From: an uncultured Oscillospiraceae bacterium
Lineage (GTDB): Bacteria; Bacillota; Clostridia; Oscillospirales; Oscillospiraceae
DNA: 64,000 bases
Reading direction: 5' to 3'
Assembly (NCBI GenBank): GCA_944387075.1
Contig: CALXDO010000004.1
Coordinates: 20,719-84,718 of the forward strand
The position numbers were made by a program, and so were the translations under genes. Numbering within the stretch: position 1 is the first letter of the stretch; each line of letters begins with the position of its first letter. Below are positions 44,268 to 53,259 of this stretch, piece by piece. The notes below the pieces were generated by a model, which did not search any database, was not told the DNA's origin, and was given only the letters and a program-made list of their open reading frames with translations.

Positions 44268-45776
44268 TTATAGGTATTTTGCACTGAGTCTCAAGAGCTC
44301 TTCCTGGTCGGTATCCTTGGTATTGACGATGCCGGAGAGACGTCCGTTGGACATCACGCCGATGCGATTGGTGATACCGAGGATTTCAGGCATTTCGGAG
44401 GAGACCACGATAATGGTCTTGCCCTGCTTTGCCATGCGGATGATCAGCTCGTAGATCTCATACTTTGCGCCCACATCGATGCCGCGGGTGGGCTCGTCCA
44501 TCATAAAGATCTGGGGTTCCCGCTCAAGCCAGCGACCGAAGATGACCTTCTGCTGGTTGCCGCCGGAGAGGCTGGTAATCATGTCATCGGGGCCCATACA
44601 CTTGGTTCGCATGGTGCGGATTTCCTTGCTGGTGGCCTTCACCATCTTGGGGTCAGACAGGGACAAACCACTTTTGTATTGGTTTAGGTTGGCAATGGTG
44701 GTATTGAAGGTCAAATCACACTTGAGGAACAGGCCGTTGGCTTTGCGTTCTTCGGTAATCAAGGCAAATCCGTGGTCAATGGCCTCCTTGGGGGTATTGA
44801 AGTTCATCAACCGGTCGCGGAAGTACACACGGCCAGAGGCGCGGGTACGCATGCCAAAGATGGTCTCCAACAGCTCGGTACGGCCAGCGCCCACCAGACC
44901 GTACAAGCCGAAGATCTCGCCTTCCTTAACATCGAAGGTGATGTCTTGCAGGTGAGGGGCAAACTTGGTGGAGAGGTGTTGCACGGACAAAATGGTCTTT
45001 CCCGGGGTGTTGTCCACCGGGGGGAACCGGCTTTCCAGGGAGCGGCCTACCATGGCGCTGATTAGTTCACCCATGTTGGTCTCCTTGGAGGGCTTGGTCA
45101 TCACCAAGTTGCCGTCACGCAGCACAGAGATCTCATCACAGATCTCAAAAATTTCGTCCATCTTGTGGGAGATGTAGATCAGAGAGATGCCCTGTTCCCG
45201 GAGCATCCGCATCATCTCAAAGAGCTTGTCCACCTCTTTGACGGTCAGGGAGGAGGTGGGCTCATCCAGCACGATGACTTTGGCGTTGTAGGAGATGGCC
45301 TTGGCGATCTCACACATCTGCCGTTGTGACACTGACATGTTCCGCATGGGCTGGGTCAGGTTGACCGTCATGCCCAGCTTACGGAACAACTCAGAGGCTT
45401 TCTTCTTCATAATACCTTCGTCAACCACGCCCAGAGCGTTGACGGGGTAGCGGCCCAGGAACAGGTTGTCCATGACATTCCGTTCCAAACATTGGTTCAG
45501 TTCCTGGTGCACCATGGCGATGCCGTTTTCCAGAGCATCCTTGGGGCCGGAAAAATTGACTTCCTTCCCATTAAAATAAATCTTTCCCTCGTCCTTTTGG
45601 CAGGTACCGAACAGGCACTTCATCATCGTGGACTTACCGGCACCGTTTTCGCCCATCAGACCCATGACGGTACCTTTCTTGACATCTAGGTTGATGTGGT
45701 CCAATACACGGTTTCGGCCAAAAGACTTGCACATACCACGGATTGACAGGACAATATCGTCTTTTGCATCTGCCAT
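44268..45776 (-). CDS. mglA: Galactose-type ABC ATPase (two ATP-binding domains)
   Basis: This 502-residue ATPase energises sugar import with two tandem ABC domains, as in MglA/RbsA. In the first, Walker A is GENGAGKST and the signature is MSVSQRQMCEIAKA. In the second, the Walker A-like motif is degenerate (GLVGAGRTE), as usual in this family, with signature SLSGGNQQKVIFGRW and Walker B IFMMDEPTRGID. It lies between mglB and mglC; a hairpin in the 186-bp gap after mglB probably lowers its expression relative to the binding protein. Confidence 0.95.
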   Translation of the reverse strand: MADAKDDIVLSIRGMCKSFGRNRVLDHINLDVKKGTVMGLMGENGAGKSTMMKCLFGTCQKDEGKIYFNGKEVNFSGPKDALENGIAMVHQELNQCLERNVMDNLFLGRYPVNALGVVDEGIMKKKASELFRKLGMTVNLTQPMRNMSVSQRQMCEIAKAISYNAKVIVLDEPTSSLTVKEVDKLFEMMRMLREQGISLIYISHKMDEIFEICDEISVLRDGNLVMTKPSKETNMGELISAMVGRSLESRFPPVDNTPGKTILSVQHLSTKFAPHLQDITFDVKEGEIFGLYGLVGAGRTELLETIFGMRTRASGRVYFRDRLMNFNTPKEAIDHGFALITEERKANGLFLKCDLTFNTTIANLNQYKSGLSLSDPKMVKATSKEIRTMRTKCMGPDDMITSLSGGNQQKVIFGRWLEREPQIFMMDEPTRGIDVGAKYEIYELIIRMAKQGKTIIVVSSEMPEILGITNRIGVMSNGRLSGIVNTKDTDQEELLRLSAKYL

Positions 45777-45837
45777 TCTAGTTACTCCTGTTTACAGATT
45801 GACAGGTTAACCCTGCCGAAGGTTTCCACAAAACAAA

Positions 45838-45910
45838 CTATTAGGGAGAATTCCTTCTGCCGAACAGGGAAGAAACCTTCTCCTGACGGAGAATTCCTTC
45901 TCCCTAATAG
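45838..45910 (-). promoter_or_regulatory. mglB-mglA intercistronic stem-loop
   Basis: A perfect 13-bp inverted repeat CTATTAGGGAGAA / TTCTCCCTAATAG bounds about 47 bp that contain further short repeats (GAGAATTCCTTCT twice). On the minus strand it is followed by TTTGTTTTG. It may act as a partial terminator and as protection of the mglB message. Confidence 0.65.
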
Positions 45911-45962
45911 CGCATGTTACAACGGATTAGCGAACTGGAATTAAAGTGTTACCTACTTCTGC

Positions 45963-47243
45963 TTACTTCAGCAGGTTGGTGTAGGAAACAGCGTTGTCGG
46001 TCTTCACCATGTTGAAAGCGAAAGCATCGTAGGCGTCGGGGTTGCCCAGACGGTTGGTGATGTTGGACTCAACCTGACCGTCGCCGGCGATGTATTCAAC
46101 CTTCAGGTTCAGCAGGTCGTCATACTTCTCCAGCAGAGGACGATAGGTGGAACCCAGGAAGTTATCGGAGGAGTTATAGATGTTCAGCCACACGTTCTTC
46201 TCAGGGCTGGTCTCCTTGCTCAACTGGTTGGAAACAGGCTTCCAAGTCACCTTGGAGTCCAGGAAGTCCTTGTAGTTATCAGCGGTAACAGCCACGTTCA
46301 AAGCGTAGTAAGAGCGCTCCTCCTCCACATATTTGTACACGTCAGAGCTCAGCTGGTTGCCGGCCTCGTCAGCGGTGCCGATACCAGTGTCCATGTTCAC
46401 GCCGTCCAGAGCGTTGCGGATCACACGCAGGGTCAGGTAAGCCTGCACGTCGGCGTGCTGGCTGATGGTGCCGCCGTAACCTTCGGCGATGGCAGCCACA
46501 GCGTCGGAGTTGGCATCATAGCCAAAGGTGGGAACCTCATTGGCCTTGGACCAGGAGTTGAACATGGACATGCCCATGCCGTCGTTGTTGGAGGCAACAA
46601 CATCGATCTGGTCGCCGAAGGAAGAAGCCCAAGTGGTGAGGGCGTTACCGGCGGTACCGGCATCCCAAGTGGCACCGGCGGAGTTCTTCATCTCCTGAGA
46701 GGCCAGCTCACGGACGGTGTAGGTCTTGCCGTTCACTTCCAGCTTGCCGTCCTGAACGTGAGTGCTGGAACCGTCGGTGTTGGTGCCGACGGCCTCGCTG
46801 TCGACGTTGCCGTCAGCGCCCTTCACGGCAGTGCCCAGAGCGGAGCGGACACCGCGGGTACGGGCGATGGAGTCATTGTGGCCCACGTCGCCGATGGCCA
46901 ACACATAGCCGATGACGCCGTCGCCATTCTTATCAATGGTGTCGATGTTGGCCTTGATGTAGTCCAGAATCATCTGGCCCTGGAGTTCAGCGCCCTGGTT
47001 GGCATCGAAGCCCACATAGTAAGTATCCTTGTTGAAGTTCAAAGCAGCGGTGTCCAGCTCACCAGTGGTGGAGTTGGAGGGCTGACGGTTAAACCAGACA
47101 ACAGGCTTATCCTTGTTGGCGACGGTGGCGCTGTCGCCACCATCGGAGGTACCGGCCTCAGAGGTCTTAGGAGTGCTGGAACTACAGGCGGCCAGTCCCA
47201 GTGCCATGGTAGCGGCCAGAGTCAATGCAAGAGCTTTCTTCAT
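45963..47243 (-). CDS. mglB: Galactose/glucose-binding lipoprotein
   Basis: This extracellular sugar-binding lipoprotein (426 aa) feeds the MglAC importer. The signal MKKALALTLAATMALGLAAC has lipobox LAAC. The mature part is a periplasmic-binding fold type I with WFNRQPSN, YYVGFDANQGAELQGQMILD and the EF-hand-like calcium loop DKNGDGVIGY (compare D-x-N-x-D-x in E. coli MglB), plus ASNNDGMGMSMF and a final NPDAYDAF. It is longer than E. coli MglB. The first gene of the operon, it has its own promoter and a downstream hairpin, typical for high expression. Confidence 0.94.
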   Translation of the reverse strand: MKKALALTLAATMALGLAACSSSTPKTSEAGTSDGGDSATVANKDKPVVWFNRQPSNSTTGELDTAALNFNKDTYYVGFDANQGAELQGQMILDYIKANIDTIDKNGDGVIGYVLAIGDVGHNDSIARTRGVRSALGTAVKGADGNVDSEAVGTNTDGSSTHVQDGKLEVNGKTYTVRELASQEMKNSAGATWDAGTAGNALTTWASSFGDQIDVVASNNDGMGMSMFNSWSKANEVPTFGYDANSDAVAAIAEGYGGTISQHADVQAYLTLRVIRNALDGVNMDTGIGTADEAGNQLSSDVYKYVEEERSYYALNVAVTADNYKDFLDSKVTWKPVSNQLSKETSPEKNVWLNIYNSSDNFLGSTYRPLLEKYDDLLNLKVEYIAGDGQVESNITNRLGNPDAYDAFAFNMVKTDNAVSYTNLLK

Positions 47244-47310
47244 AACGATTCTCCTTTACTCGTCTGGAATTTGATGGGGTGTCAGAATGCAGCCCCAACT
47301 TATGTACACA

Positions 47311-47339
47311 ATAGTAAATAAATTCAGGTAAAAAAACAA
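47311..47339 (-). promoter_or_regulatory. Promoter of the mgl operon
   Basis: On the minus strand TTGTTT (47334-47339), a 17-bp spacer and TACTAT (47311-47316). The motif GTGTACA occurs near the start site (about 47306) and again about 47415, possibly a regulator site for the neighbouring AraC-type regulator. Confidence 0.5.
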
Positions 47340-47422
47340 GGGGAAAAATCACCGAAGAAAGGGCAAAAAATTATCCCAACTAAACAAGATGCGAAAAAAG
47401 AAAAGAGGATAATTGTACACTA

Positions 47423-48400
47423 TCACCAATTTACTCGGGTTTCAAACGCAAACAAGGCTTTTTGACTGTCGATGGAGAAGAGGTTTGTGCGGTCCACAAT
47501 ACGGGTGGAGGTATCCATGGTTGCGGACAGATCTTTGCCTTGCCCGGTCAGGAGCTTGTAGGCGCTTTCCACACCCAGATACCCCATGGCGTAGGGATTT
47601 TGGACGATGAGGGCATCCACAGACCCATCCTGAAGTCCGTCCACGGTGTTTACATTGGAGTCAAATCCCACCAAAAACACATCGTCAGACATGGATTTGG
47701 CCTGAATGGACCGGGCAGCACCCACGCTGGTGGGTTCGTTGAAGGCCAAGAGTACATTGATCTCCGGGTGTTGATCTAAGAGCACGGTGGTGTCGGATTG
47801 GGCATATTGGGCATCCGCCAGGGTGTTGACCACAGATACCACTTCGGCGCGGCCGCTTTTGGTAAAGGTTTCTACGGCGCCCCGTTCCCGCTCCTGGCCG
47901 TTGGCGCTGCTGATGTCATAGTTGATAATCCCCACGGTCAAAGTTCCAGGCACTCGTTCCAGGGCGGCCTGGGCGGCCATTTGTCCGGCGGCATAGTTGT
48001 CGGTGCCGATGTAGGTACTCACAGCCTGGGAGTTGACATTGCTGTCAATGGCCACAATTTTCACACCCGCCTGAGCGGCGGCGTCGATGGCGGGGGCATT
48101 GTTGTCATAGTGGATGGCGGAAAAGACCAGGGCATCGCTTCCGGCCTCCACAGCGTCCAACACCATTTGGTTTTGTGTCTCATAATCCTCCTCGGTGTTG
48201 GGGCCGACGATGTTTAAGTTCAGGTTATATTCTGTGGCGGCGGCCTCTGCCCCAGCGAAGACGGAGAGCCAGAATTCCGTCTGGGTGGATTTGGCCACGA
48301 GGGTAACGGTATGCTGGGTGGTGGTGGAAATGGGGGAACAGCTGCACAGCAGGGAAAGTGCCAGAGCAAAAGCCGGACAAGCCCATTTATTTCCCTTCAT
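47423..48400 (-). CDS. Sugar-binding lipoprotein of a sensory system
   Basis: This 325-residue type I periplasmic-binding-fold lipoprotein (signal then LLCSC) is of the RbsB/XylF kind: VTLVAKSTQTEFW, GSDALVFSAIHYDN, AIDSNVNSQAVSTYIGTDN, FNEPTSVGAARS, FDSNVNTVDGLQDGSVDALIVQNPY. No permease is next to it. Instead it overlaps (14 bp) the gene for a sensor kinase, so it probably presents sugar to the kinase. Systems of this design (for example XylFII-LytS-type) are known in Clostridia. The ligand is unknown; galactose is plausible given the adjacent mgl operon. Confidence 0.88.
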   Translation of the reverse strand: MKGNKWACPAFALALSLLCSCSPISTTTQHTVTLVAKSTQTEFWLSVFAGAEAAATEYNLNLNIVGPNTEEDYETQNQMVLDAVEAGSDALVFSAIHYDNNAPAIDAAAQAGVKIVAIDSNVNSQAVSTYIGTDNYAAGQMAAQAALERVPGTLTVGIINYDISSANGQERERGAVETFTKSGRAEVVSVVNTLADAQYAQSDTTVLLDQHPEINVLLAFNEPTSVGAARSIQAKSMSDDVFLVGFDSNVNTVDGLQDGSVDALIVQNPYAMGYLGVESAYKLLTGQGKDLSATMDTSTRIVDRTNLFSIDSQKALFAFETRVNW

Positions 48401-50105
48401 AGTCTCCCTCCTTAATTTTAGGCATGCGGATTTCCACGCAGGTCCCCATATCCGGTTTGCTGGTGATGGTCAGGCCATACTCCTTGCCAAAATAAATTTG
48501 CAGGCGGTCGTTGACGTTTCGTATGCCGATGCCAGAGCGCTCTTGGGGATCATGCTCCATAATGGCGACAATTTGCTCCTGACTCATGCCCACCCCGTCA
48601 TCCATGACCCGAAAGACAATGTCATCGCCGTCCTGCCGGACATACACGTCAATACTGCCTTCATCCACCAGCAAATCCAGACCGTGATTGATGGCGTTTT
48701 CAATGATGGGCTGTAGGGTAATTTTATTACAAAGGTAGTCCAGACAGGCGGGGTCTACATGAAACTGATAGGTAAAGCGGTTTCGATACCGATACTTCTG
48801 AATTTGCAGATAGCTTTCCGCGTGTTCAATTTCTTTGGCAATGGGAATGAGTTCGTGGCCTTTGCTGATGCTGATGCGGAACAGCCGTGCCAGAGCATGT
48901 ACCATTTTTACTGCATCCGCATTGCGACCCTGTTCGCACATCCAAGCAATGGAATCCAAGGTGTTATACAAAAAGTGGGGGTTGATCTGTGCCTGCAGGG
49001 CTTTCAATTCGGTCTTGCGCAGGATCACTTCTTCCTCCCGCACCGTGGTCATTAGCTGCTGAATGCGCATGACCATATGGCCAAAGGAGCAGGACAGTTC
49101 CTGCACCTCCCGGGTGCCTCCCACGGGATGATAGTCGAAGTGGTCGGCATCCTCCTCAAAGTTTTCCATGGCGGAGGCCAGGGCCCGGAGGGGACGACCC
49201 AGCAGACGGGAGAGCAGCCAGCTGGTGAGGATGGAGATGACGAGGACGATGGCAGCGCCGAGAATGGTCATGCGGATCATCTCGTTGACGTTTCGCCCCA
49301 CCAATTCGTCCACATAGCTGACACCCACCACACGCCAATCACTCCCTTCTATACTGGTCAGGGAATAAATGACGGTGTCATTGGCGTGAGCCCCGTCTGG
49401 CAACTGCGCCAGATGGGCCGTATCCTCGTTTTTCAGACCGGAGTAGAGCAACTGCTGTTGGGGGTGGTAAACCATATTTCCGTTCCGGTCCATCAAAAAG
49501 CAGTACCCACGTTGCCCGATGCTGACACTTTGAATGTAGCTGGAAAGGCTGGAAAAACTCAAGTCCAGAGAGACCCAGGTGGCGGTGCTGTGCTGGGGAA
49601 GGGGGGAGGTCATGGTGACCACCCAGGGATAATACCCCTCAAAGATACTTTCCACATGGGGGGTGGACATGTAGGCAGAGTCGGATGTGTGGGCCTGCTC
49701 CAAATCGAAGGACAGATTTTGCAGAATGTGCTCCTTGGGCTGGTGGTCAGGGGACCAGCACTGGAGCAGTTCCCCCTGTTCGGAGTAGCTGGTGACTGCC
49801 ACCACATCCGGGCGGAATTCCAGAAAGGCGGACAGAAGTTCATCCCGACTGGCATCATCTTCCGTCATAGACTGTTTGACCAACTCCATGGCCTGCTGCA
49901 TGTCGGATAAGTAAGCGGATACGGTGTTGGAGACCTGAGACACGGCTTGTACACTGTTGGTGCAGGCACTTTGGACCATAGCACCGCGGTATTGATGAAA
50001 AAACAGGAGAAGAAAACAACACGCCACAATGGAAACCACACCCACCACCGTGGCCACCAGAATGGTGGTGATGCGCAGACCGGTCTGAGAAAGTTTCCCG
50101 TTCAA
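48387..50105 (-). CDS. YesM/LytS-type sensor histidine kinase
   Basis: This 572-residue membrane kinase has membrane segment 1 (about 12-38), an extracytoplasmic dCache-like sensor domain (40-275), segment 2 (about 278-298) and HAMP (300-355). The His_kinase domain follows with H377 in QINPHFLYNTLDSI, then HATPase_c (NAINHGLD, DDGVGM, GIGIRNVNDRL). The start is TTG 50105, overlapping the regulator stop as TTGA; there is no nearby ATG. The HPFLYN-type core is that of kinases paired with AraC-type YesN regulators, as here. Confidence 0.92.
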   Translation of the reverse strand: MNGKLSQTGLRITTILVATVVGVVSIVACCFLLLFFHQYRGAMVQSACTNSVQAVSQVSNTVSAYLSDMQQAMELVKQSMTEDDASRDELLSAFLEFRPDVVAVTSYSEQGELLQCWSPDHQPKEHILQNLSFDLEQAHTSDSAYMSTPHVESIFEGYYPWVVTMTSPLPQHSTATWVSLDLSFSSLSSYIQSVSIGQRGYCFLMDRNGNMVYHPQQQLLYSGLKNEDTAHLAQLPDGAHANDTVIYSLTSIEGSDWRVVGVSYVDELVGRNVNEMIRMTILGAAIVLVISILTSWLLSRLLGRPLRALASAMENFEEDADHFDYHPVGGTREVQELSCSFGHMVMRIQQLMTTVREEEVILRKTELKALQAQINPHFLYNTLDSIAWMCEQGRNADAVKMVHALARLFRISISKGHELIPIAKEIEHAESYLQIQKYRYRNRFTYQFHVDPACLDYLCNKITLQPIIENAINHGLDLLVDEGSIDVYVRQDGDDIVFRVMDDGVGMSQEQIVAIMEHDPQERSGIGIRNVNDRLQIYFGKEYGLTITSKPDMGTCVEIRMPKIKEGDYEGK

Positions 50106-51385
50106 GCGGTGACACCTGCTTTCTCCGACTCCAGACGGCGGCGCAGGGCGTTGGGAGATTCCCCACAGTATTTCTTAAAGCAGTAACTGAAATAATGCTG
50201 ATCGGTGTAGCCGCACCGCCGGGAGATGTCCTGGATTTTCAGATTGGTGTTTACCAACAGCTCACGGGCCGCATCCATTCGTTTGCGAATGAGTATGTTG
50301 ATGAAGGTTTCCCCGGCGTATTTTTTGATGCAGGCACTGAGGTGGTTGGGGCTGACATCCAACATGTTGCTGAGAGAAACCAGAGACAAATCCACATCCA
50401 TATAATGTTGATCCAAGGTGTCCAGCGCCCGCTGGCACAGCAGGTGGCCGCCTTTGGAGGCAGGAGCCAGGTCGCTGATGAACTGCACGCAGCTTTCCCC
50501 AGGGTCCCCCTGACGCAAGGCATCCATGGCCTCCTTATAGGCGGTGTGCAGGGCGGTGAGGGAGCGGGCCATGCGGCTGACTCCAATGCGGCAGCGTTTG
50601 CTGAGAATGCGGTCCGCCATCTGGGCAATTTCGTCGGCCAGAATATGTAGGTACTCCTCAAAATCTGAGGGGTTGCCCAACAAAACCGAAATAACCTTTC
50701 CAGAAGCGTAAAAACTGACCCCGCGAAGGTATTTGGCGGCCAGATTATCCACGGAGGCCACGAAGGAGGGGGTGGTTCGGTTGGAGCCATCCTCTTCCAG
50801 CAGGCAAGTGACCATGATGGAGTAGCACGGCTGGTCCAGGTTATCCCGCAGCAAACCACACTGTCTGGCATAGGCTACGGCCTGATCCTCGTTTCCCAAT
50901 TCGGCATAATCGTCCAGTACCAGGGGCATGAGCATACTGGCCTGAAGGTCTTGCCCTGTCCCTTGAGAGACGGCCTGGCGAAACATGGAAAACTGGGCAT
51001 CTATTTTTTGGCGGATGTTGTTCAACTCCGCACCAAGGCCCTCCAATGTCAGGGGTTTGAGCATGTAACTGATGATGTTGTATTGGATGGCCTGTTTGGC
51101 ATACTCAAAATCATCATAGCCACTGAGAAAAGCGATGTTGGTGGCAGGACGCACCTCCCGCACATGGCGGGCTAGTTCAATGCCAGAGATGAAGGGCATG
51201 CGGATGTCGGTGAGGAGCAAATCCGGCTCATATTGTTCCACCAATTGCAGAGCATCCAGACCGTTGCTGGCACTGCCCAGGAGCTGGAAGCCATGATCCT
51301 TCCAAGGGATCATGGAGCACATCGCTTCTCGCAATTCGTCCTCATCATCCGCCACAATGACCGTGTATAAGGTTTTATTGGACAT
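50102..51385 (-). CDS. YesN-type response regulator with AraC DNA-binding domain
   Basis: This 427-residue transcription factor has a receiver domain (5-120) with acidic residues D13-D14, phospho-acceptor D60 in LLLTDIRMPF and the usual Lys at YMLKP. A variable middle region (130-315) follows, then a C-terminal AraC double helix-turn-helix (about 322-420; SLVSLSNMLDVSPNHLSACI and IQDISRRCGYTDQHYFSYCF). ATG 51385 was chosen; ATG 51394 is too close to the AAAGG. It is first in the three-gene sensory operon and is the likely activator of the mgl operon. Confidence 0.93.
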   Translation of the reverse strand: MSNKTLYTVIVADDEDELREAMCSMIPWKDHGFQLLGSASNGLDALQLVEQYEPDLLLTDIRMPFISGIELARHVREVRPATNIAFLSGYDDFEYAKQAIQYNIISYMLKPLTLEGLGAELNNIRQKIDAQFSMFRQAVSQGTGQDLQASMLMPLVLDDYAELGNEDQAVAYARQCGLLRDNLDQPCYSIMVTCLLEEDGSNRTTPSFVASVDNLAAKYLRGVSFYASGKVISVLLGNPSDFEEYLHILADEIAQMADRILSKRCRIGVSRMARSLTALHTAYKEAMDALRQGDPGESCVQFISDLAPASKGGHLLCQRALDTLDQHYMDVDLSLVSLSNMLDVSPNHLSACIKKYAGETFINILIRKRMDAARELLVNTNLKIQDISRRCGYTDQHYFSYCFKKYCGESPNALRRRLESEKAGVTA

Positions 51386-51483
51386 TGGAGTACCCATCCT
51401 TTCCCAAAAAACAAACTGTGGGGAATCTGCAATCCAGGGATACCCCCACAAAATCGACAAAAGTAAAATGCGTATATTTTTTT

Positions 51484-51512
51484 ATTATAGCAGAATTGTT
51501 GTAAATACACAA
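51484..51512 (-). promoter_or_regulatory. Promoter of the sugar-sensing operon
   Basis: On the minus strand TTGTGT (51507-51512), a 17-bp spacer and a perfect TATAAT (51484-51489). The leader contains a TGTGGGG...CCCCACA stem (about 51416-51450). Confidence 0.7.
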
Positions 51513-51546
51513 ACCTTTCTTGTGAGAAGATGGAAAAAATAGGGCT

Positions 51547-52206
51547 TTAACTACTGCCCAGGCGAGTAACCGTCATCGACACAGCGTCGGCCAGGTAGGA
51601 CCCGCCAGTGGGGACGATCTGTAAGGTGGTGGGGACGTTAGTGACCGAGATCGGCACAGTGAATGACTGTTCCGAGGCGTCAGTGGTGGATTGAAAGGTG
51701 AAGGGGACGGAGCCGCCGGGAACCACGGAGCCGTTGGCCTCTAGGGAGGTGATGATCGTGGCGGGAAAGGTATTGTCCCCCGTGGGCGAAATGACCCCAT
51801 GGAACTCCACAGAGTATACACCGGGTTGGGTGATGGTAAAGGTGTCGCTTCCTGCGGTGTGGGAGATGTCGCTGCCCAGGCTCAGGGAGTTCCGGTCAAA
51901 GGTAATGGGAGTGCCGGAGGTACCGGGTTGGGATGGAGTGGAATAGGAAGAGACCAAGCTCAATGGGGAAGCAGAACCAGACTCTCCCTGGGGAATGGTG
52001 AAATTGAGCACGGCATTTTGAGCCGTACCGGAATTGGTGACCTGGGCGGGCGTGCCGGGGGCGCCGGTGGTGACTGTGCCAACGGTAATGGTGGCAGCGG
52101 TGCCCGGAGGGCCGGGGGGACACACACAGCAGGGAGGAGGGATGGTGCCGATTGGGCAGAGGGGGGTGGTATGGAACACACAGCAGCGGGAACAGCATCG
52201 TCTCAT
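51547..52206 (-). CDS. Collagen-like / BclA-type surface protein, likely spore-associated
   Basis: A 219-residue protein has a Cys-rich N-terminus (MRRCCSRCC, then PPPCCVCPPGPPGT) with a few collagen-like Gly-X-Y steps (GAPGTPAQVTNSGTAQ and NFTIPQGESG). It is followed by a jelly-roll-like C-terminal domain of strands (about 85-219; TITQPGVYSVEFHGVI). This resembles clostridial exosporium proteins with a C1q/TNF-like fold. AAAGGAGG precedes ATG 52206. No signal peptide is seen, which fits a spore-coat protein made in the mother cell. It stands alone between opposite transcription units. Confidence 0.78.
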   Translation of the reverse strand: MRRCCSRCCVFHTTPLCPIGTIPPPCCVCPPGPPGTAATITVGTVTTGAPGTPAQVTNSGTAQNAVLNFTIPQGESGSASPLSLVSSYSTPSQPGTSGTPITFDRNSLSLGSDISHTAGSDTFTITQPGVYSVEFHGVISPTGDNTFPATIITSLEANGSVVPGGSVPFTFQSTTDASEQSFTVPISVTNVPTTLQIVPTGGSYLADAVSMTVTRLGSS

Positions 52207-52290
52207 GGGGCCTCCTTTGGTCGAAAGTGGATGGGAACAATTCAGCCTATGCCAACTCCACAGGAAAGGTCCCAATGGGGAAAATTCTCA

Positions 52291-52318
52291 TTGACGAACT
52301 GGGGTGCAGGTGTACAAT
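52291..52318 (+). promoter_or_regulatory. Promoter of the uridine phosphorylase gene
   Basis: TTGACG (52291-52296), a 16-bp spacer and TACAAT (52313-52318), about 60 bp before the start codon. Confidence 0.65.
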
Positions 52319-52379
52319 ATATATAAGGGAGTGGAGCGGAAGCTTGACTCTGCGACAGTAACTGGAGAGGAGTGAGTCC

Positions 52380-53144
52380 ATGCAGTATCATATTCAGCTG
52401 GATCAGCCCATGTTGGAAGGGGCGAAATACGCCATTCTGGCCGGAGATCCGGGACGGATTGAGGCTATCGCACAGGGGCTGGATCGGCCCAAGTACTTGG
52501 GCCAGAACCGAGAGTACACCAGTTACCTGGGTTACATCGGGCAGGAACCGGTGTTGGTGATGTCCCACGGGATTGGCGGACCTTCCACCGCCATTGCGGT
52601 GGAAGAACTTGCCCAGTTGGGGGTGACCACCATGATCCGGGTGGGTACCAGCGGCGGAATGCAGCAACAGGTGCGAGCGGGAGATGCGGTAATTGTCCAG
52701 GCGGCGATTCGTCAGGACGGCACCAGTCGGGAGTATCTGCCCATCGAGTACCCGGCGGTGGCAGACTTCTCGGTGACAGCCGCGTTGAAAAAGGCTGCGG
52801 TGGACCAGGGGGTCTCCCACCATGTGGGCGTGGTGCAGTGTAAGGATAGCTTTTATGGACAGCACGCTCCCCAGCGTATGCCGGTGAAGGGGGAGCTGCT
52901 GGCCAAGTGGGAGGCCTGGATCAAAGGCGGAGCCCTGGTCAGTGAGATGGAGACAGCGGCGTTGTTTGTGGTGGCTTCGGTGCTGCGCATCCGGGCCGGA
53001 GCGGTCATGCTGTGCATCTGGAATCAGGAGCGGGATGGAGCCGGGCTTCCCCATGAGGAATGCCATGACACGCAGGGGGTCATTGATCTGGCCATTCGTG
53101 CGGTGGCCCAACTGATGGCAGAGGAACATGGGGATTTGGCATAA
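52380..53144 (+). CDS. udp: Uridine phosphorylase
   Basis: This 254-residue nucleoside phosphorylase of the PNP/UDP-1 fold cleaves uridine with phosphate to uracil and ribose 1-phosphate. Signatures are YAILAGDPGRIEAIA near the N-terminus (phosphate site), SHGIGGPSTAIAVEEL, IRVGTSGGMQ (the family PS01232-like motif), and the substrate-specifying region CKDSFYGQ with SEMETAALFVVA (the ribose-binding Glu-Met-Glu). These fit Udp better than DeoD. GGAGAGGAG precedes the ATG. It belongs with codBA and pyrE to pyrimidine metabolism, though in separate units. Confidence 0.9.
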   Translation: MQYHIQLDQPMLEGAKYAILAGDPGRIEAIAQGLDRPKYLGQNREYTSYLGYIGQEPVLVMSHGIGGPSTAIAVEELAQLGVTTMIRVGTSGGMQQQVRAGDAVIVQAAIRQDGTSREYLPIEYPAVADFSVTAALKKAAVDQGVSHHVGVVQCKDSFYGQHAPQRMPVKGELLAKWEAWIKGGALVSEMETAALFVVASVLRIRAGAVMLCIWNQERDGAGLPHEECHDTQGVIDLAIRAVAQLMAEEHGDLA

Positions 53145-53259
53145 GGCAAACTTATCAACCTATTAAAAAAAATTATTTTCTCTTTGGTGTCACTGGGTGT
53201 AGAATAGAATGCAGAATACTTTGCACCGAAAAAATATTTTGAGAAACGGAGTGGAGCGC

